From contig OW388302.1 in assembly GCA_936450465.1 (NCBI GenBank), positions 57,414,459 through 57,478,458 of the forward strand: DNA of 64,000 nt. The letters run 5' to 3'. The notes under the pieces were generated by a model that ran no database searches, was not told where the DNA came from, and saw only the letters and a list, made by a program, of their open reading frames with translations. The position numbers and the translations under genes were made by a program. This document shows, piece after piece, positions 12,901 through 27,600 of the stretch (its first letter is position 1; each line of letters opens with the position of its first letter). This DNA comes from Gibbula magus. Its lineage: Eukaryota; Mollusca; Gastropoda; Trochida; Trochidae.

Positions 12901-15584
12901 GTAAGTTTTTCGTGCGTGAAGTCCAGCCCCACAGTCTCGCTGCTCACGAGGGGGCGCTCAAAGAAGGGGACACAATCCTCAAGGTAGGTACTTGCATACC
13001 ACTAACAAAGTATCTTAAGTCTTCACAACGCTTCAGATGATATGCTTATTCCTTCATCAAGTGGAATTCACATGCAATAGGGTACTCAACTGTTCATTTC
13101 TTGCAGATAAACAACACACCGATAGACAACCTGTCACTGAGCGAGGCGCGAAAGTTGATCGAGAAGACAAAAGAGAAGCTCCAGCTCATTATAACCAAGA
13201 AACGGGCGGCGCTTGACGATAGACACAAGCGTCAGAACAGCCAGCTCAAGGAAGAAGGTACGGAACACAGGTTCAAATCAGAATTAGCTCTTCTGATATT
13301 AATCTGCATTGCCCTTGCTTTGATTTTGCTAATTTTACCACATTGGGAGTAGAGTATTCGTATAACAATTATTCAAGATTTTGGGATACAAAGATATTTG
13401 AACAACTGTCCCTCTAGCCCTGAATATTCTGTGAACTTTTGAAACAAAACATCAGTTTTGTTCCTGTATCTGCAATCTGTATCTGTATTCTGCAAAGATT
13501 GAAGATTGAGGAAACCTTTTTTTACTGGACATTTTTACTCTCTTACAGACATTCTATCCGGGTACCAGTCTCTTCGGCGAGTGAAGGACACGGTTGATGA
13601 TGTCAACATCTACCGACCCAGCGTTCGCTCTGAGGAGGACATCTTCAAGCCCGGCACGCTCCCCAACAACTCCAGCCTTCCTCCTGGGGCCTACCCCAAC
13701 TCAGAACATGCGCGGTTTGATGGACGTTACGTCCTCGATAATGATGCCCCTCCTCGACCTCCATTACCTACAGGCTTCGACAGTGAGTTTCTTAAAAGAT
13801 GAACTGTTTTATCGTTAAGAACAAAACTGAGTGACCATATTGTAGGAATTACAACTTCATACCAAAGGGAATTATTTTTGCTTTTCACTTTCAAATGGAC
13901 ATCCAGGAATATATTTTAGAAAAAATTAATGAAATGTCACAGTAAGTAGCAATGTCAATTTTCTAATCAGTTTTGAAGACATTGTGTCACACCTTGATGT
14001 CAAGCATGAAATTGATAAAACATATCTGTTGAATTTTAAATCGGAATGTGTGACAATGTTCTTTTATCCTTAACAGATGCATCACCAAGCAACAAGAGCC
14101 CATCCCATCGGAAAGACCCACGTGATGGTTACTACAGCGACCGGGAGACATTACCGCGACGGGAGACAAGATTAGATGACGACCGTCGGGTTCCTAACAT
14201 GGGGGAGGACGATGATGACGTATTCGCAAGGCATGAAGAGTGAGTGTTATGCACAAAGTGTTTATTTATTTCCAACAAGCTTAGTTTTCAGTTCCTTTTC
14301 ATCATCTGAAAAAAAGGATCTGGGCTTGGTAGTGGTGCAGTTAAAAAGTGATCAAAAGATTGTAGTTTTGTCCGTAGTCCGGGATGATTGACCATAAATT
14401 GAACAAAATGAAGAGATAATCTTGTCCTTGCTGAAATCAGTATTTACCCCTAGCTTAAAAATAGTGACATTATCTAATCTGGATTATCTACTCCCCCATT
14501 TGCTAACACTGATTCCTAATTGCTGACAGGAGGTACGTGGGACTCAGGAAGGACATCCGCCCGGAGCCACGTTCTGTCTCCTTCATCAAGGACCGCACGT
14601 TCGGTCTGGGTCTCAGTCTCGCCGGCGGCAACTCCACCGGGATCTTCATCGCCTCCGTACAGCCAGGCAGCGCTGCAGAGCGGGAGGGACTCTCGGAGGG
14701 GGACCAGATTCTCCAGGTGAGATAACGAGTTTGAAGAGCTTACCTGAGTGGTGTTCAGGTTAAGGATCTAGCAGATCACTATAACTATCATCTAGACTCT
14801 CATAGGTGCTCACCTATTCTGTTTGAAAAATTTGAGTAAGTCAATTAACAATGGATATATTCATAAATACCAGAGAGACTAAGCAAAAGAGACAAACTTT
14901 GAGGAAAGATTGAAGTTGACCTAAGATCTAACTTCCTTGTAGTAGTGAGTAGTGAACTTAGTGTTCTAATCTAATTCTAATCTAATTATTTCAGGCTAAC
15001 GAGCAGGAGATAACAGGACTAACGAGGGAGGAGGCAGTGGCGTTCCTCAAGTCTCTAGATGGACAGGTCATCATCACAGTGCAGTACAGGAAAGAAGGTC
15101 AGTTGTTCAACTCTCACCGAGAGCTTAAAGCAGGAGTTTGAAATAATAACTTGTCACTGAACACTTGTACTGTGGATAGCCCACCATATAGTCATTGGCT
15201 TATAGACTATTGCTTGTTTAAATGCTTATTCTCAGTGTAAGCATGATGTATTTATTTTAATGATTAAGCTCAATGTTGTTCTGTTCATCTGTTGCAGAGT
15301 ATGATCGTATAATGGCGAGTCACGAGGCAGGAGACTCTTTCTACGTCAAGTGAGTTGTTCTTCTTGCAAGTCTTCCTCAGCAAATTTAACTTATATTCTC
15401 TCCCCTGGCATATTTGATATTTGTTCATGTCATCACCTCTGGTACAAGATAAATATTGAAAATTAAGATGTATCTTGCCTGCTTACCATATCCCCCTTCC
15501 TTCATAAACAAGATAAAACTTGTAAATAGAGATTAAAAACTAAAGATTACCCTTCAATGGAAAATGTTTCGGATTATAAAGATG

Positions 15585-15623
<39 letters not shown>

Positions 15624-18600
15624 CCCTCCTTCAGAACCCACTTCCACTACGAGTCACAAGAAGCCGGGGACCACAGTTTCGTCACTGGGGATGTCTTCCA
15701 CGTCAAGGACACGTTATTCCGACGTCAGAGCGAGTGCTGGCTAGCGGTCAAGATCGGTAAAAACAACCAGGAGTCTAAGAAGGGAACAATACCGAACAAG
15801 AACAGGTGAGATACTCATTCATTTCAGAATAAAGATAGTTGCTGTTTAGGGCAGAAGAACAGGGGGAAAATTTTATAATTTGAGTGAATCAGTATAAACA
15901 AAATAAAATTAAATCCTTTTCCAAGGATTTACCCCAAGATCGTTTGCTGGATTTAAATCAACATTCAACGCAGGAAACATTTTCATCTCAACCTATCAGA
16001 ATCAATTATTCACCACAGTGTTTCGATGTCCTATAGTAAAGAATGATGTATTGTGATGTCTGACAATCTGTTGCGGACAGATCCGAGTCGGTCATGCAGT
16101 CACAACAGCAGTCGCACTCCGACAAGGAGAACTTCCCCAACAAGGGGCGGGGCAGTCTCTTCAAGAGGAAAGCAGCTCGCAGAGCCAAGTCTCTCGGCAA
16201 GGACCACTGGGAGGAGGTCATCTTCTGTGAGTAGCCGCACTCTTTACTTTGTTGACATAGCCACCATCCTCTGCTTGGTCGATGTGGCCATATTGGTTGA
16301 CTTAGTCATACTGGTCTACTTAGCGAAACTGGTCTACCTATGGAAACTGGTCAACTTGGGAACATTAAACAGAGTAGAAACATTTAGACAAGTGTCATAA
16401 ACATATGGAAACAAATATAATGTTTTTTTTAATACTGAATTCGTGAACTTGAGTAAAATGTGCAAAATTTTACTTTGATTCAACTTCATGGACACAATTT
16501 GATCACTAAACATATCAAGGGATATTTTGCCGTGTGGAATTGTTACTGAGAAAATATAGTTACTTATATTACGCAACTGGATGCAAACAGGACAGATGAG
16601 AAACAAACAAGACATATGAATAGTTTATTCTTTTGACATTACAAGTGTTTTCTTGTTGTAGCTGATGACAGGGGTGAGTATACGAATATATATAACATAT
16701 ACTGTAACCGGGGGTGACGCCAGCACTACGGTCTCAGTTTATAGATGTGATATCTTCTCTCCTGTCCTCTATACCACTCATATCAATCATCTAGATACAA
16801 CAGTTTCTTGCCTAGTGGAAGTCATTTAGAGTTTAGAATGATTTATTTCACTAGATACATCACCATTTTAGAATTGTCAGCCTAGTGGTCTTCAATATAG
16901 AAGAAACTCCTACCTACAATGTGGCTATTTTCTCAGTAATTTATACAAATTTCGTTAACAAATGCATCATCAGTACCATATGTCTTCCTAGAAAAGACGC
17001 TATTTCTTTTACCATCTCTTAGAAGTGTCTTCAAGAAGGAAGTTATATATTTTGCGCAGAGTTGATATTACTTGCATCATTATCATCATCACATACAACT
17101 GTTGTGCCATTGGGGTGCTTAGTTTACTACTGTTTCTTGCTTACAATGTTATAACTCTCTGTGCAGAGTTTGGACTATGTTTGACTAGATGCCCCTTGAT
17201 TGTGTTGTGTACTTACCTGTAACAATATACTACATAGGTGCATCGTTTATTATTAGAGAAGCATGAGATGATACTTTCCTACAACTAGTTCAGTATCATG
17301 CAGTAAATCTAGACAACTCATTTACCAATTTAACTAAAATAAAAATGTTAGGGATCTCAATCTACAATTGTTCAAGTTCATGAATTATTTTTCGGGGCAA
17401 GTCCCTTGCCGTATGTAAAATACTCTCAAAGTAAGGCAACTTCAAACATATATTAGAATACCATCGTTTCATCTGCACATGACTTTATTAATCCTATGTA
17501 TATTTAGTAGAAGAATATAGATTGTTACAAAGTGGGTAGTGTGAGTACCACAGAATCACCTAGACCATTAACAACTCTTGTATACATCACAGAGACATTA
17601 TGATAGATTCATTGTGCACATGATATCCACACAACACACGGCTGGGTGTCTCACAGTGACGGTGGTACGACTATATAACAACCCACGTGACTGTGCAAAC
17701 TCATTTCCTCTAGTTAACACCTCACTCAGACCTGCAACAAGAAAGCTTATCCAGTCATCACCTTCAACTATACATCATTTCATGCCCCAAAGCTTAATGT
17801 GGTAACTGTTTGAAGCATCAGTAAAATCTCTCCTTGCTTCCATGAGAAAACAGTCCGCAACAGTCAAATACAACTGAACTACTCTTAAACTATTGTGTGG
17901 TATCCTTTGCTTATGAAGCACCCTTAAAATCCCTTCTTTCCATATGAAAGTGTTTGACACATATAGTCGATGCAACAATTGTTGAACAGTAATAAGATGT
18001 TATAATTCCTGAAATATATAAATTGAGTTGTCCCTGTTGGCTGTACTTCATAGAGGTATAAATACACAAGGATTCTATTACTTAACTGTTTCAGTACGGA
18101 CCATGCATGAAACCCATATACTTTATTGTTTAGATCTACAAACATATAACCAGCATGGAATGAAGATTGTAGACATATATTCTCCAGTACATATATAGCA
18201 TGCTGTTACATCTTTTTGACAGATTTTTTCATCAACAGAATTTTTTTTATAGTTTTAAAAGGTTCATAAAAGGGTTTTTGTAGTTAAGTAAAAAGCGCAA
18301 ATTAAATCACAGAAAGGAGGAGGATCAGACATGATTGCCTCATAAAATACAAGACACAAAACAGCTGGATACTGACTCAAATACAAGTTCTCAATACAAG
18401 ACCAATATAAAAGGTATGAGAGACGAGTGAAACCTACTAAATACTGACTCTCCCCTTCTCTGTTACAGCGGGTCTGTCCACCAAGTTCCCAGCGTACGAG
18501 CGAGTCCTCTACGGAGATGGTGAGTCACGTCTTCACGTCTTCTTCATTTAACTCATTCTCTGTAGGCCCTTGAATATCCTTGGATAATTTATCTGAACTG

Positions 18601-21600
18601 TTAAGTGTATCATTGAATTTTTCTGTTAAAGAGTTGTGATTTCTGTAAATCAACCACACAGACCAGTTTGGAACTAATGCTTCAAGAATGTTGTTACAAT
18701 GAAAGCAATCAGTACAACAAAATCAGTCTATCAAATTTAAACAATCACGGTTGGATTTCCTTAAGATTTATTAATCTGTGGTATCATTGGGACTGTTATG
18801 ATAACAACCTCTTAGTAACATCTTTATGTTTTGTTAATTCATATGTATAACAATGATCGTAATTGTTTTGCAGTGTCCTTTATCCGACCAGTGGTGATAT
18901 TCGGAGCGGTCGCGGATGTAGCCAGAGACAGACTTCTCTCAGATTTCCCAGAAAAGTTTGAATCGCCCCGTAAGTCTGACCAGATATTACAGCCTCTGTG
19001 ATTGACTTCTCACCTACATGCATTGAGACAAACTCTAACATCGCCAACGACACTTGTCTCCCCATCTTGTCAACGACAAGCAAACAACAACAACAGCAAA
19101 ATATCAGTTAAAATTCTAAGATTAACTCTGACATTGTTTCTCCATCTTTGTCCTTGACAAAATATCAGATTTAACCCTGAAATCAAGAGATGTGTTAAAA
19201 AACAAAACCTTTTTTTTCTTGACAGAGATCAACACAAATTAAAACATTTTAAAAATCGTCCTACGTATAAATCATTCCCTGCGTGCCCTGGTGTATTATG
19301 GGATAGATTATTTCTATTGCTAATGAGTTGTAATTGCTGTAATATGGCCACTAACAATGATTAATGCTAACTGATTCCATAGCTTTTATCAGAACTGTGT
19401 GCAATTATGAATCTTCCCCCTCACAGAGAACGACACCAGCCTGGATGAAGGCAAGAACAAGTCTGGAATCATCCGACTGGGAGCGATACGAGAAGCGATC
19501 AGTAAACGCAAGCACTGCCTGCTGGACCTGACGCCCCACCACGTGGACCGCCTCAACTACGCCCAGTACTACCCTATAGTAATCTACATGAAGCCAGAGA
19601 ACAAGCAGTCTGCCAAGGATATCCGCTCCCGGTGGAAGTCCAGCAGCAAGAACCTGAAGAAGGCCTTCGAGCACAACGAGAAGCTGGAGAAGATGTACTC
19701 ACACCTCTTCACTGGTGAGTTGGGACTTGATGTCAGTTCATTGTTCGGGTTTAATTAGGTTTGAGTGAATCTGTCTTGGGTAATTTACTGCTTCAAGCAT
19801 AATGGAGATCATCTCTTTATTGAGTTGGGGAGATTAAGATGTTTGTGATAAAAATCAGTTGAAACTTTGGCTACAATAATTGTGGAACACCCATTCTCCT
19901 CTTTTTCATCAGTCTGGCCTTTGAAAGAATTCCAAATTTAACCAATCAAAAACCATGTTGAGCTGTGGAAGAATTAAAAATGTGACCAATCATAAACCCC
20001 TTGCCAATGTAGTCGGTCATCACAGAGGCCTTCTCAGATTTGAATCTGGTAATATGGACCGATCATCTTAGTGCTGCCATGTAACCTAACTGGAAGCCGT
20101 CTCTCCCTGTTACAGGCTCCATCACTCACAGTGGCTCTGACTCCTGGTACGGTCGTCTGTGTGAGCTCATCGCCCAGCAGCAGAGACAACACATCTGGGT
20201 CTCCGAGAAGAAGGTGAGTAACACATCAGTCTCTAGTCTCTAGTATCACATCCGGTCTCCAGTCTCTGGTATCACATCCAGTCTCCAGTCTCTAGGATCA
20301 CATCAAGTCTCCAGTCTCTAGTATCACATCCAGTCTCTAGTATCACATCAAGTCTCTAGTATCACATCCAGTCTCTAGTCTAGTATCACATCCAGTCTCT
20401 AGTCTAGTATCACATCCAGTCTCTAGTCTCTAGTATCACATCCAGTCTCTAGTATCACATCCAGTCTCCAGTCTCTAGTATCACATCCAGTATCCAGTCT
20501 CTAGTATCACATCTGGTTAAGGACCGCATCAAAATAGCGGAAATATTGCCCCTAAACTGTGTCTCTTTCCCCTCTTACTGAGCATGTTCACCCTGAGATT
20601 GTTGACTGAGTGACTGTTGACTTGTAATCCACTGATACTGTTCTTCACAAAGCTGGTGTTTCTGACTCACCCACTTCACTTTATGACTGTCCCCTCTGCT
20701 ACATTCTCTATATTCTCTCCCTGTATTTTAAAATTAATTTCCCTGCTCCACAGCCTGATGAAGACATTTCGGATGACTTCCTGTTCCCGATGCCGGCGCG
20801 ACTGAGCTATGCATCACCAGAGAGTGAGGCTGACCTCCACCGCCCGTATGACGACTTTGACGTGTCGCCGATACAGAAGAAAAGACTTGTGCGGTCCTCG
20901 TCTGATCCCAGCGTCAACACTGCCGAGCACGGAATCCCCGGGATACCTCCCTATCCTGCTCCACCCAGCTACCATAATCAGAAGGTGGGCACCTTTGTGT
21001 TACATTTTAGCCAATAATTATTCAGATGATTTACCCTGGACTTGATTCAGTTCTCAACTCCATATGTTAGTATAATGGCTTCACCCTTAACATGCAGGTC
21101 CCATGATATTCCTATTAGTCGAACTTTGAGCATGTTTACTAGAGACCGACTAATGATCTGTATCATACCATTTTATAAGCAGAATTTCTACCCATTGATG
21201 ACATTTTTTATATAGATTTGTTCTGTTTTCAGTTTTCGCCTCAGGAGCGGTTTATACGAGGAAGTGATCCAAGAGACGGCTTCAGACCTAGAGAAAGTGA
21301 GTAGTCAATTTTTACAGTGTCATTGTACACTTAATCTGAACATCAAATCACTGCATCCTTCGGAAAGCTAAAACTGTACCTACTTTAATGTTAGTAACAC
21401 TCTGGCTACAATGCTTGAATTAATCTGATAATGATATTGGAAATATAACATCCACTTCTTCAAACTTCCACAAACTTCTACTTATCATACATCGACATGG
21501 GATAGAATATTTGGTCATAATTTGCAACAAAGACACGTGATACACCTCTCCTTAAAGATAAGCATCTTATGATCTTTTCCATTTATGTGAGTATTGCTGA

Positions 21601-24600
21601 CCTAGTTTTGTCTCCTTCCAGACGAGTGGCATGGTACGCGCCCCGAAGACCGTTACTATCCGTCTTACTATGCCGACCTCTCCCCATCTCCACAAGCACA
21701 TAGTCGAGCTAACATCGATCCCTACGCTACCCTTACACCCAGCGAGAGGTTACGCAACAGGATCGCTTCAGGTATACACTTTATACGTAATATTAAACAT
21801 TCCGATCCCTTAGAGTAAAGAATAAACAATAAAAATGTTAAAGATGCAATGATATATCCTTTGTAAACACTGTTTATTGGTTATTCAAATGTTGACACGA
21901 TCTCAATCTGCCCACAGATCAGCAGTACCACTCGTACGAAGACTATAGCCCTCACCGGTACGAGTCCGCCGATGTGTATAGAGCAGAACCAGCCAGCACT
22001 AGACAGCAGTTGTCTCCCCTTCACTCTCCACACAACCAACAGAGGCCACAGCAAGAACACAGGGTAGGTAACTCTTAACACTGTTAACGCTACCCACAAT
22101 GCCTTTGACGTCACAACTCGCAAAGTCGGGGAGTGTATTCTTAAGTCTTCAGTCGATTAGGCTGTTCTTGTGAAGTCAACGCTAAAGAGTGTATCAGTAT
22201 TACACACATTTGCTGATTACTTTATACAAAGGACGATTAGGAGTCCTTACCATCATCAGCCAATGTCCCCTTGCTCATTCTATGCAGTAAGGCTATCATG
22301 TTCATCGCCTCTACCAAACCTGCATCAAAGTTTTTGAATTCTTGTACAACTTGTTGACAAAAGATATGAATCGTCATCATTATCATCATCTTTATTTATT
22401 TATTCACAGCAGGGTCAGAACGACTCGTCCTCCCACTCGAGTGACTCCTACAGCAAGTACGTCAACCATCCGTCCAACAAACATGATGACAGCAAGCTCC
22501 GGGACAAGATGGGAGGTCAGGGAGGGGTCACAGGTCGCGAGCGAAGCCCTGGAGGTCATGATCCCTACAGGTTCACTCGTAGCACTGTGAACCCTGCAAA
22601 CACTAGCAATGTGAACAAAGCGAAGATATCAGATCTGACTGCCAAGTATAGGTGAGCAGCGATACAATAATCTCAGGTTCATGACCTTATGGCTGACATT
22701 TTGATTATGAAATACTCAAAAAAAGAATATATATGAAATTTAATTTTATGTCCTGTTAGTCGGATCTTTCAATATACTTGAATTTGTAGACATTTTGAAG
22801 TATAAGAGACTTTTTGTTGAGCGTTATCGTGAACCTTTTATTTCCATACTAACCATTAACTTCAAGGTTTGTCCTGTAGTCAAGAGCCAGTATTTCATGG
22901 AAGCTCTTACTACCGTTCATTAACATTGGATTACGACTATCTTAGAACTAGGAGAGCCTGGAAAATACAGACCCAGGTTTTTCAGCAAGGCCAGCGAGCA
23001 TTACTAATGACGTCTGCTTTTCTTCAGGAAAGAGGATCCGCGAGGTTCGCCTCAAGGTCAAGGCCAAGGCCAGAGTCAAGGTCAAGGTCAGCCTCGTAAG
23101 AAGAAGGAACCTCCACCAGTTCCTGCTAAGACATTCCTTGTAAAAGATCGTGGCATCGAACCCGACGAACAGAAGATCAGGAACTATGAAAACTCGAACA
23201 GGTGAATATACTGAGTGATGTGATAGAGTAGAAATACGACAATTCCTTTTGCTTATTGTGTTTCTTCAAGCATTTGAACTTCACATTTTAGGTACAATTT
23301 TGAGGAAAGTTTCATACAAGATTCTTTGTTCAGAGAAATCATATGGTAATAGATGATTGTTTAGTTTTTTTTATCCAGATACCGAATTTTGATCCAGATT
23401 TAGTTCAGAAGTCCTGATAAGATCATCACCAGTACAGACTCTTGTACAGTATAGAGGTCGCTTGTAGCAAGCTTGGTCTCTGAGTGACTATCACATCATG
23501 CAACTCATTCAGCTATCTCCTAACACTCACATAGTGTATACACTAGACAATAGTAATTGAACTTCAGTCTGAGTAGAGCTTCCTGCAGCCAACTGACCCG
23601 TGTGTTCTGTAGACGCTTCTAACGCTAGTCCTCTACCTTCATTGCAGGAGTTACAACTACAGTGAGATGGGGGGCTCACCCAGTCGTGGGGGGGACCGGT
23701 ATGTACCCCCTCCTGCCGAGGGGGACCAGTACCCACCGACCCACGCCAACCCTGACACGAGGGGGGACATGCCGTACGAATATGTTGCAATACGAGGCCA
23801 GTCTGGGCAGAGGGATCTGCGACACCGGTCCGACAACCACCTGGACAAAGTCAACTCCGAGTATTACGACTCCCGCTTCAGGGAGAACGCCTATGACCTT
23901 AACGCTAAAGCTTTCGCAAATCAAATGTATATGGACCATAAAGATGTGGAACGGTTGCGAGCCGCTAAGCATTCTGGGAAGTCGGTGAGCAACGAGCTCT
24001 ACGGGTCGACAGATGTCGGATACGCCCGACCTAGGTGAGCTGATGTCTGCTGGTTGTAGTGCTGTGTGTTGTCTTCATTCCAGAATAGCAAACCTGTTTA
24101 GGAATCTCATTCCAGAACAACAGACTGGTTTAGGTGTCCTGCTTAGTTGAATATGGGAGTACAATTGAGAGAAGATAACTGGTTTTAAGAAGATCCTTCC
24201 AGAAATAGTTCAAACTGCCCAAGTTCAGTTTCAATCAATGTTGATATAGTGCATTCTAGAATCATTGCAAGGGTTGCATTCCAGAACAAATCATTCGTAG
24301 ATTTTAGTATATTTCATAGATTTTAGTATATTTCATCAATTTAGTATGTTTTAGATTTATCATGTTTTAGATTTTGTTACCATACACTTCTGGATTGTGA
24401 CTCTTGTTCTAGTGCTAGCAACTGTTAGAGCTGCTGTTGTTGTTATTGTTGTTGTTTTGTTATCCTATTTATCAGTATTGTCCAATCAGATGCTGCATCT
24501 AGTGTCTTGTACATATCATAAGTGACACCGCCAGGGGAAGCTGTAGACTTCTGGAGACAGCGCCAATATCACATGTCTATATCACATGTCTATATCACAT

Positions 24601-27600
24601 GTCTATATCACATGTCTATATCAAGTCAGATGTCTATACTTACCAAATAAAGAAACAAACATAACATTTTGCTTTTCACTCCTGTACATGCCTCGACACA
24701 GAGTCAAAGACAAAAAGATGACAGTTTACAGTTATGTATGTACCTTAATGCACAGACATGCAAAACAATCATGAACTAAAAATATCATCCAGTGCCTTTA
24801 ACATGTTCAACAAATTTGCAACAAAAGTTACAAACATGTTAAACAAACTTGCAACAAGAGATACAATGTTACAAACATGTTCAACAAACTTGCATCAAGG
24901 AGTACAATGTTACAAACTTTTTCAACAAACTTGCAACAAGAGGTACAATGTTACAAACATGTTTAACAAACTTGCAACAAGAGATACAATGTTACAAACA
25001 TGTTCAACAAACTTAGTACAAGAGATACAATTTTACACACATGTTCAACAAGAGGTACAATGTTACAAACATGTTTAACAAATTTGCAACCAGAGGTACA
25101 TTGTTACAAACATGTTTAACAAACTTACAACAAATGATACAATGTTACAAACATGTTCAACAAACTTGCAACAAGAGATACAATGGTGCAAACATGTTAA
25201 CAAATTTGCAACAAGAGGTACAATGCTACAAACATGTTAAACAGACTTGCAACAAGAGGTACAATGTTACAAACATGTTCAACAAACTTGCAACATGAGA
25301 TACAATGTTACAAACATGTTCAACAAACTTGCAACAAGAGATACAATGTTACAAACATGTTCAACAAACTTGCAACAAGAGATACAATGTTGCAAACATG
25401 TTCAAGTACAAAGTTACATAGTTCGACAAATAAGCATGAAGATTGTATAATGATGCAATCCACGTAAAGTATTACTCATTGTAGCAATAACAAGTGACCA
25501 CATCTCAGCCTCTCTTGTAAATATCTCATCCACATGCTTATATATCAATAACAAGTGACCACATCTCAGCCTCTCTTGTAAATATCTCATCCACATGCTT
25601 ATATATCAATAACAAGTGACCACATCTCAGCCTCTCTTGTAAATATCTCATCCACATGCTTATACTACTCACACTTTGAAAAGGATAGAGTTGTGATGTG
25701 AAGATAGAAATAGGATGTGATACCTCTGGCCAAGTTAAACTTCTCCATGTGAGAGATAGCTTAAAATGTTCTTCGTACCAATCTCCCAATCACAGAAACA
25801 GTTACAGACTCGTTCCTTGAACATATGTTAATAGCAGTTTTGTGATTTAAGAAACACTTTGAAACCTAACATATTTGACCCATGTTTCAAAGAAACTTAA
25901 CACTGATAGTAAGTTTGATGCAATGACTTCGTGCTGAATCAATGATCGATCCCTATCAAATTGTGAGTAGTTTGGATAGTGCTATATATCGTGTCCAGAC
26001 CTATCATGTAAATAGATCACCCAGCCTTCACTGCCGACACATTGCATTCCTAGCTCTGTCTTTAATTGTCTATCTCTGACTGCAGACATGATACAAACAC
26101 CCATCTATATTCACACAATGTATGACTTTAATACACACGATGCATGGGAATCCCTACAATCTCGAACTGCTTGTGTATCTAGATATTGACCGTCTTTGAC
26201 TGAAGACGTCAAGCAAACATGACAGTTCTGTATTCACACAACATATGGCTTTAATTACCAGATATATGCATGTCTGCCCAGCATGGACCCATCTGTAGAA
26301 TCAAGCAGTAGCATGTTGTAAATAGTTCTATATTCAGCTTTAACACAGACTTAGATCTCAATTGATGGCTTTAATATAACCACTGCATGGGGTGTAGATT
26401 AATATCCCTCTGGCTTAAACTATGTATTTGCTGCCGGCCTGTTTTTCTATCACAAGATTGTAAAGTTCTCATTCATTCTTGAGTTTATACTTGCCCTAAC
26501 TGCCATAATATGGTCATTCCCCAGTGGAAACTGCTTTCAGCATCATGACATTATATAGAACCGCATATTAATATTATTCCAATGAAAAAATATAATATTT
26601 ATTTTGAGCATAAATCAAAGAAAGTATTGTCAAAGATTGAATACGGAAACAGATTTCAATTCTTGATTTACTGTTGTATCTATTGCCAACTTGGATGGGT
26701 AACAGTTTATGACCAGGATGTAGGGTTGTGGAGGGTTGTGGAGGGTTGTGGAGGGTTGTGGAGGGTTGTGATATAAGTCGTATATCCCAGTTGTATAACC
26801 CAGTGACCTGTTTGTATCATAATGAGATTATAGAGCAGCATATTTATTGCATTTATCTTATACATACCAAGTTTATATTGAATGGCAGCATGTTTTTAAA
26901 CATGTGTATACTACCCTATATTGTCTTGTACAGCATGATGTATTACCTTATATTACCTTACCAAGCATGTTTGTATCACTTTATATTACCTACATGAAAA
27001 ACAATAAACTCCAAATCTGAAAACAGCATGTTTGTCGTTTGTCCATGTTGTGCATGGTTTGTCAGATTGAAAACATTTCACGTGATCCAAAATGCAGAAA
27101 AAACATGACCCCTTGAGTAAGTAGGATGCTTTGTATGATCTTAGATAGTTTTGGATGAAAATTTATTTGTAAAATTCCAACACTATGAACATGCTGTTTA
27201 ATGAAACGGGGGGAAAAATGATGAAATACTACATTTAAAAATATATATACTGTCCTTACATTGCATCAAATATAACACCACATTTATGACACTAGATTGA
27301 AATGTGACACCAAACTTAAATGTGACACCCCACTTACATGTGACACTGCAATGAAATGTGATACCACACTTACATGTGACACTGCAATGAATGTGACACC
27401 ACACTTATGTGACACTAGGTTGAAATGTGATACCACACTTACATGTGACACTGCAATGAAATGTGACACCACAATTACATGTGACACTGCAATGAAATGT
27501 GACACCACACTTATATGTGACACTAGGTTGAAATGTGATACCACACTTACATGTGACACTGCAATGAAATGTGACACTGCAATGAAATGTGACACTGCAA

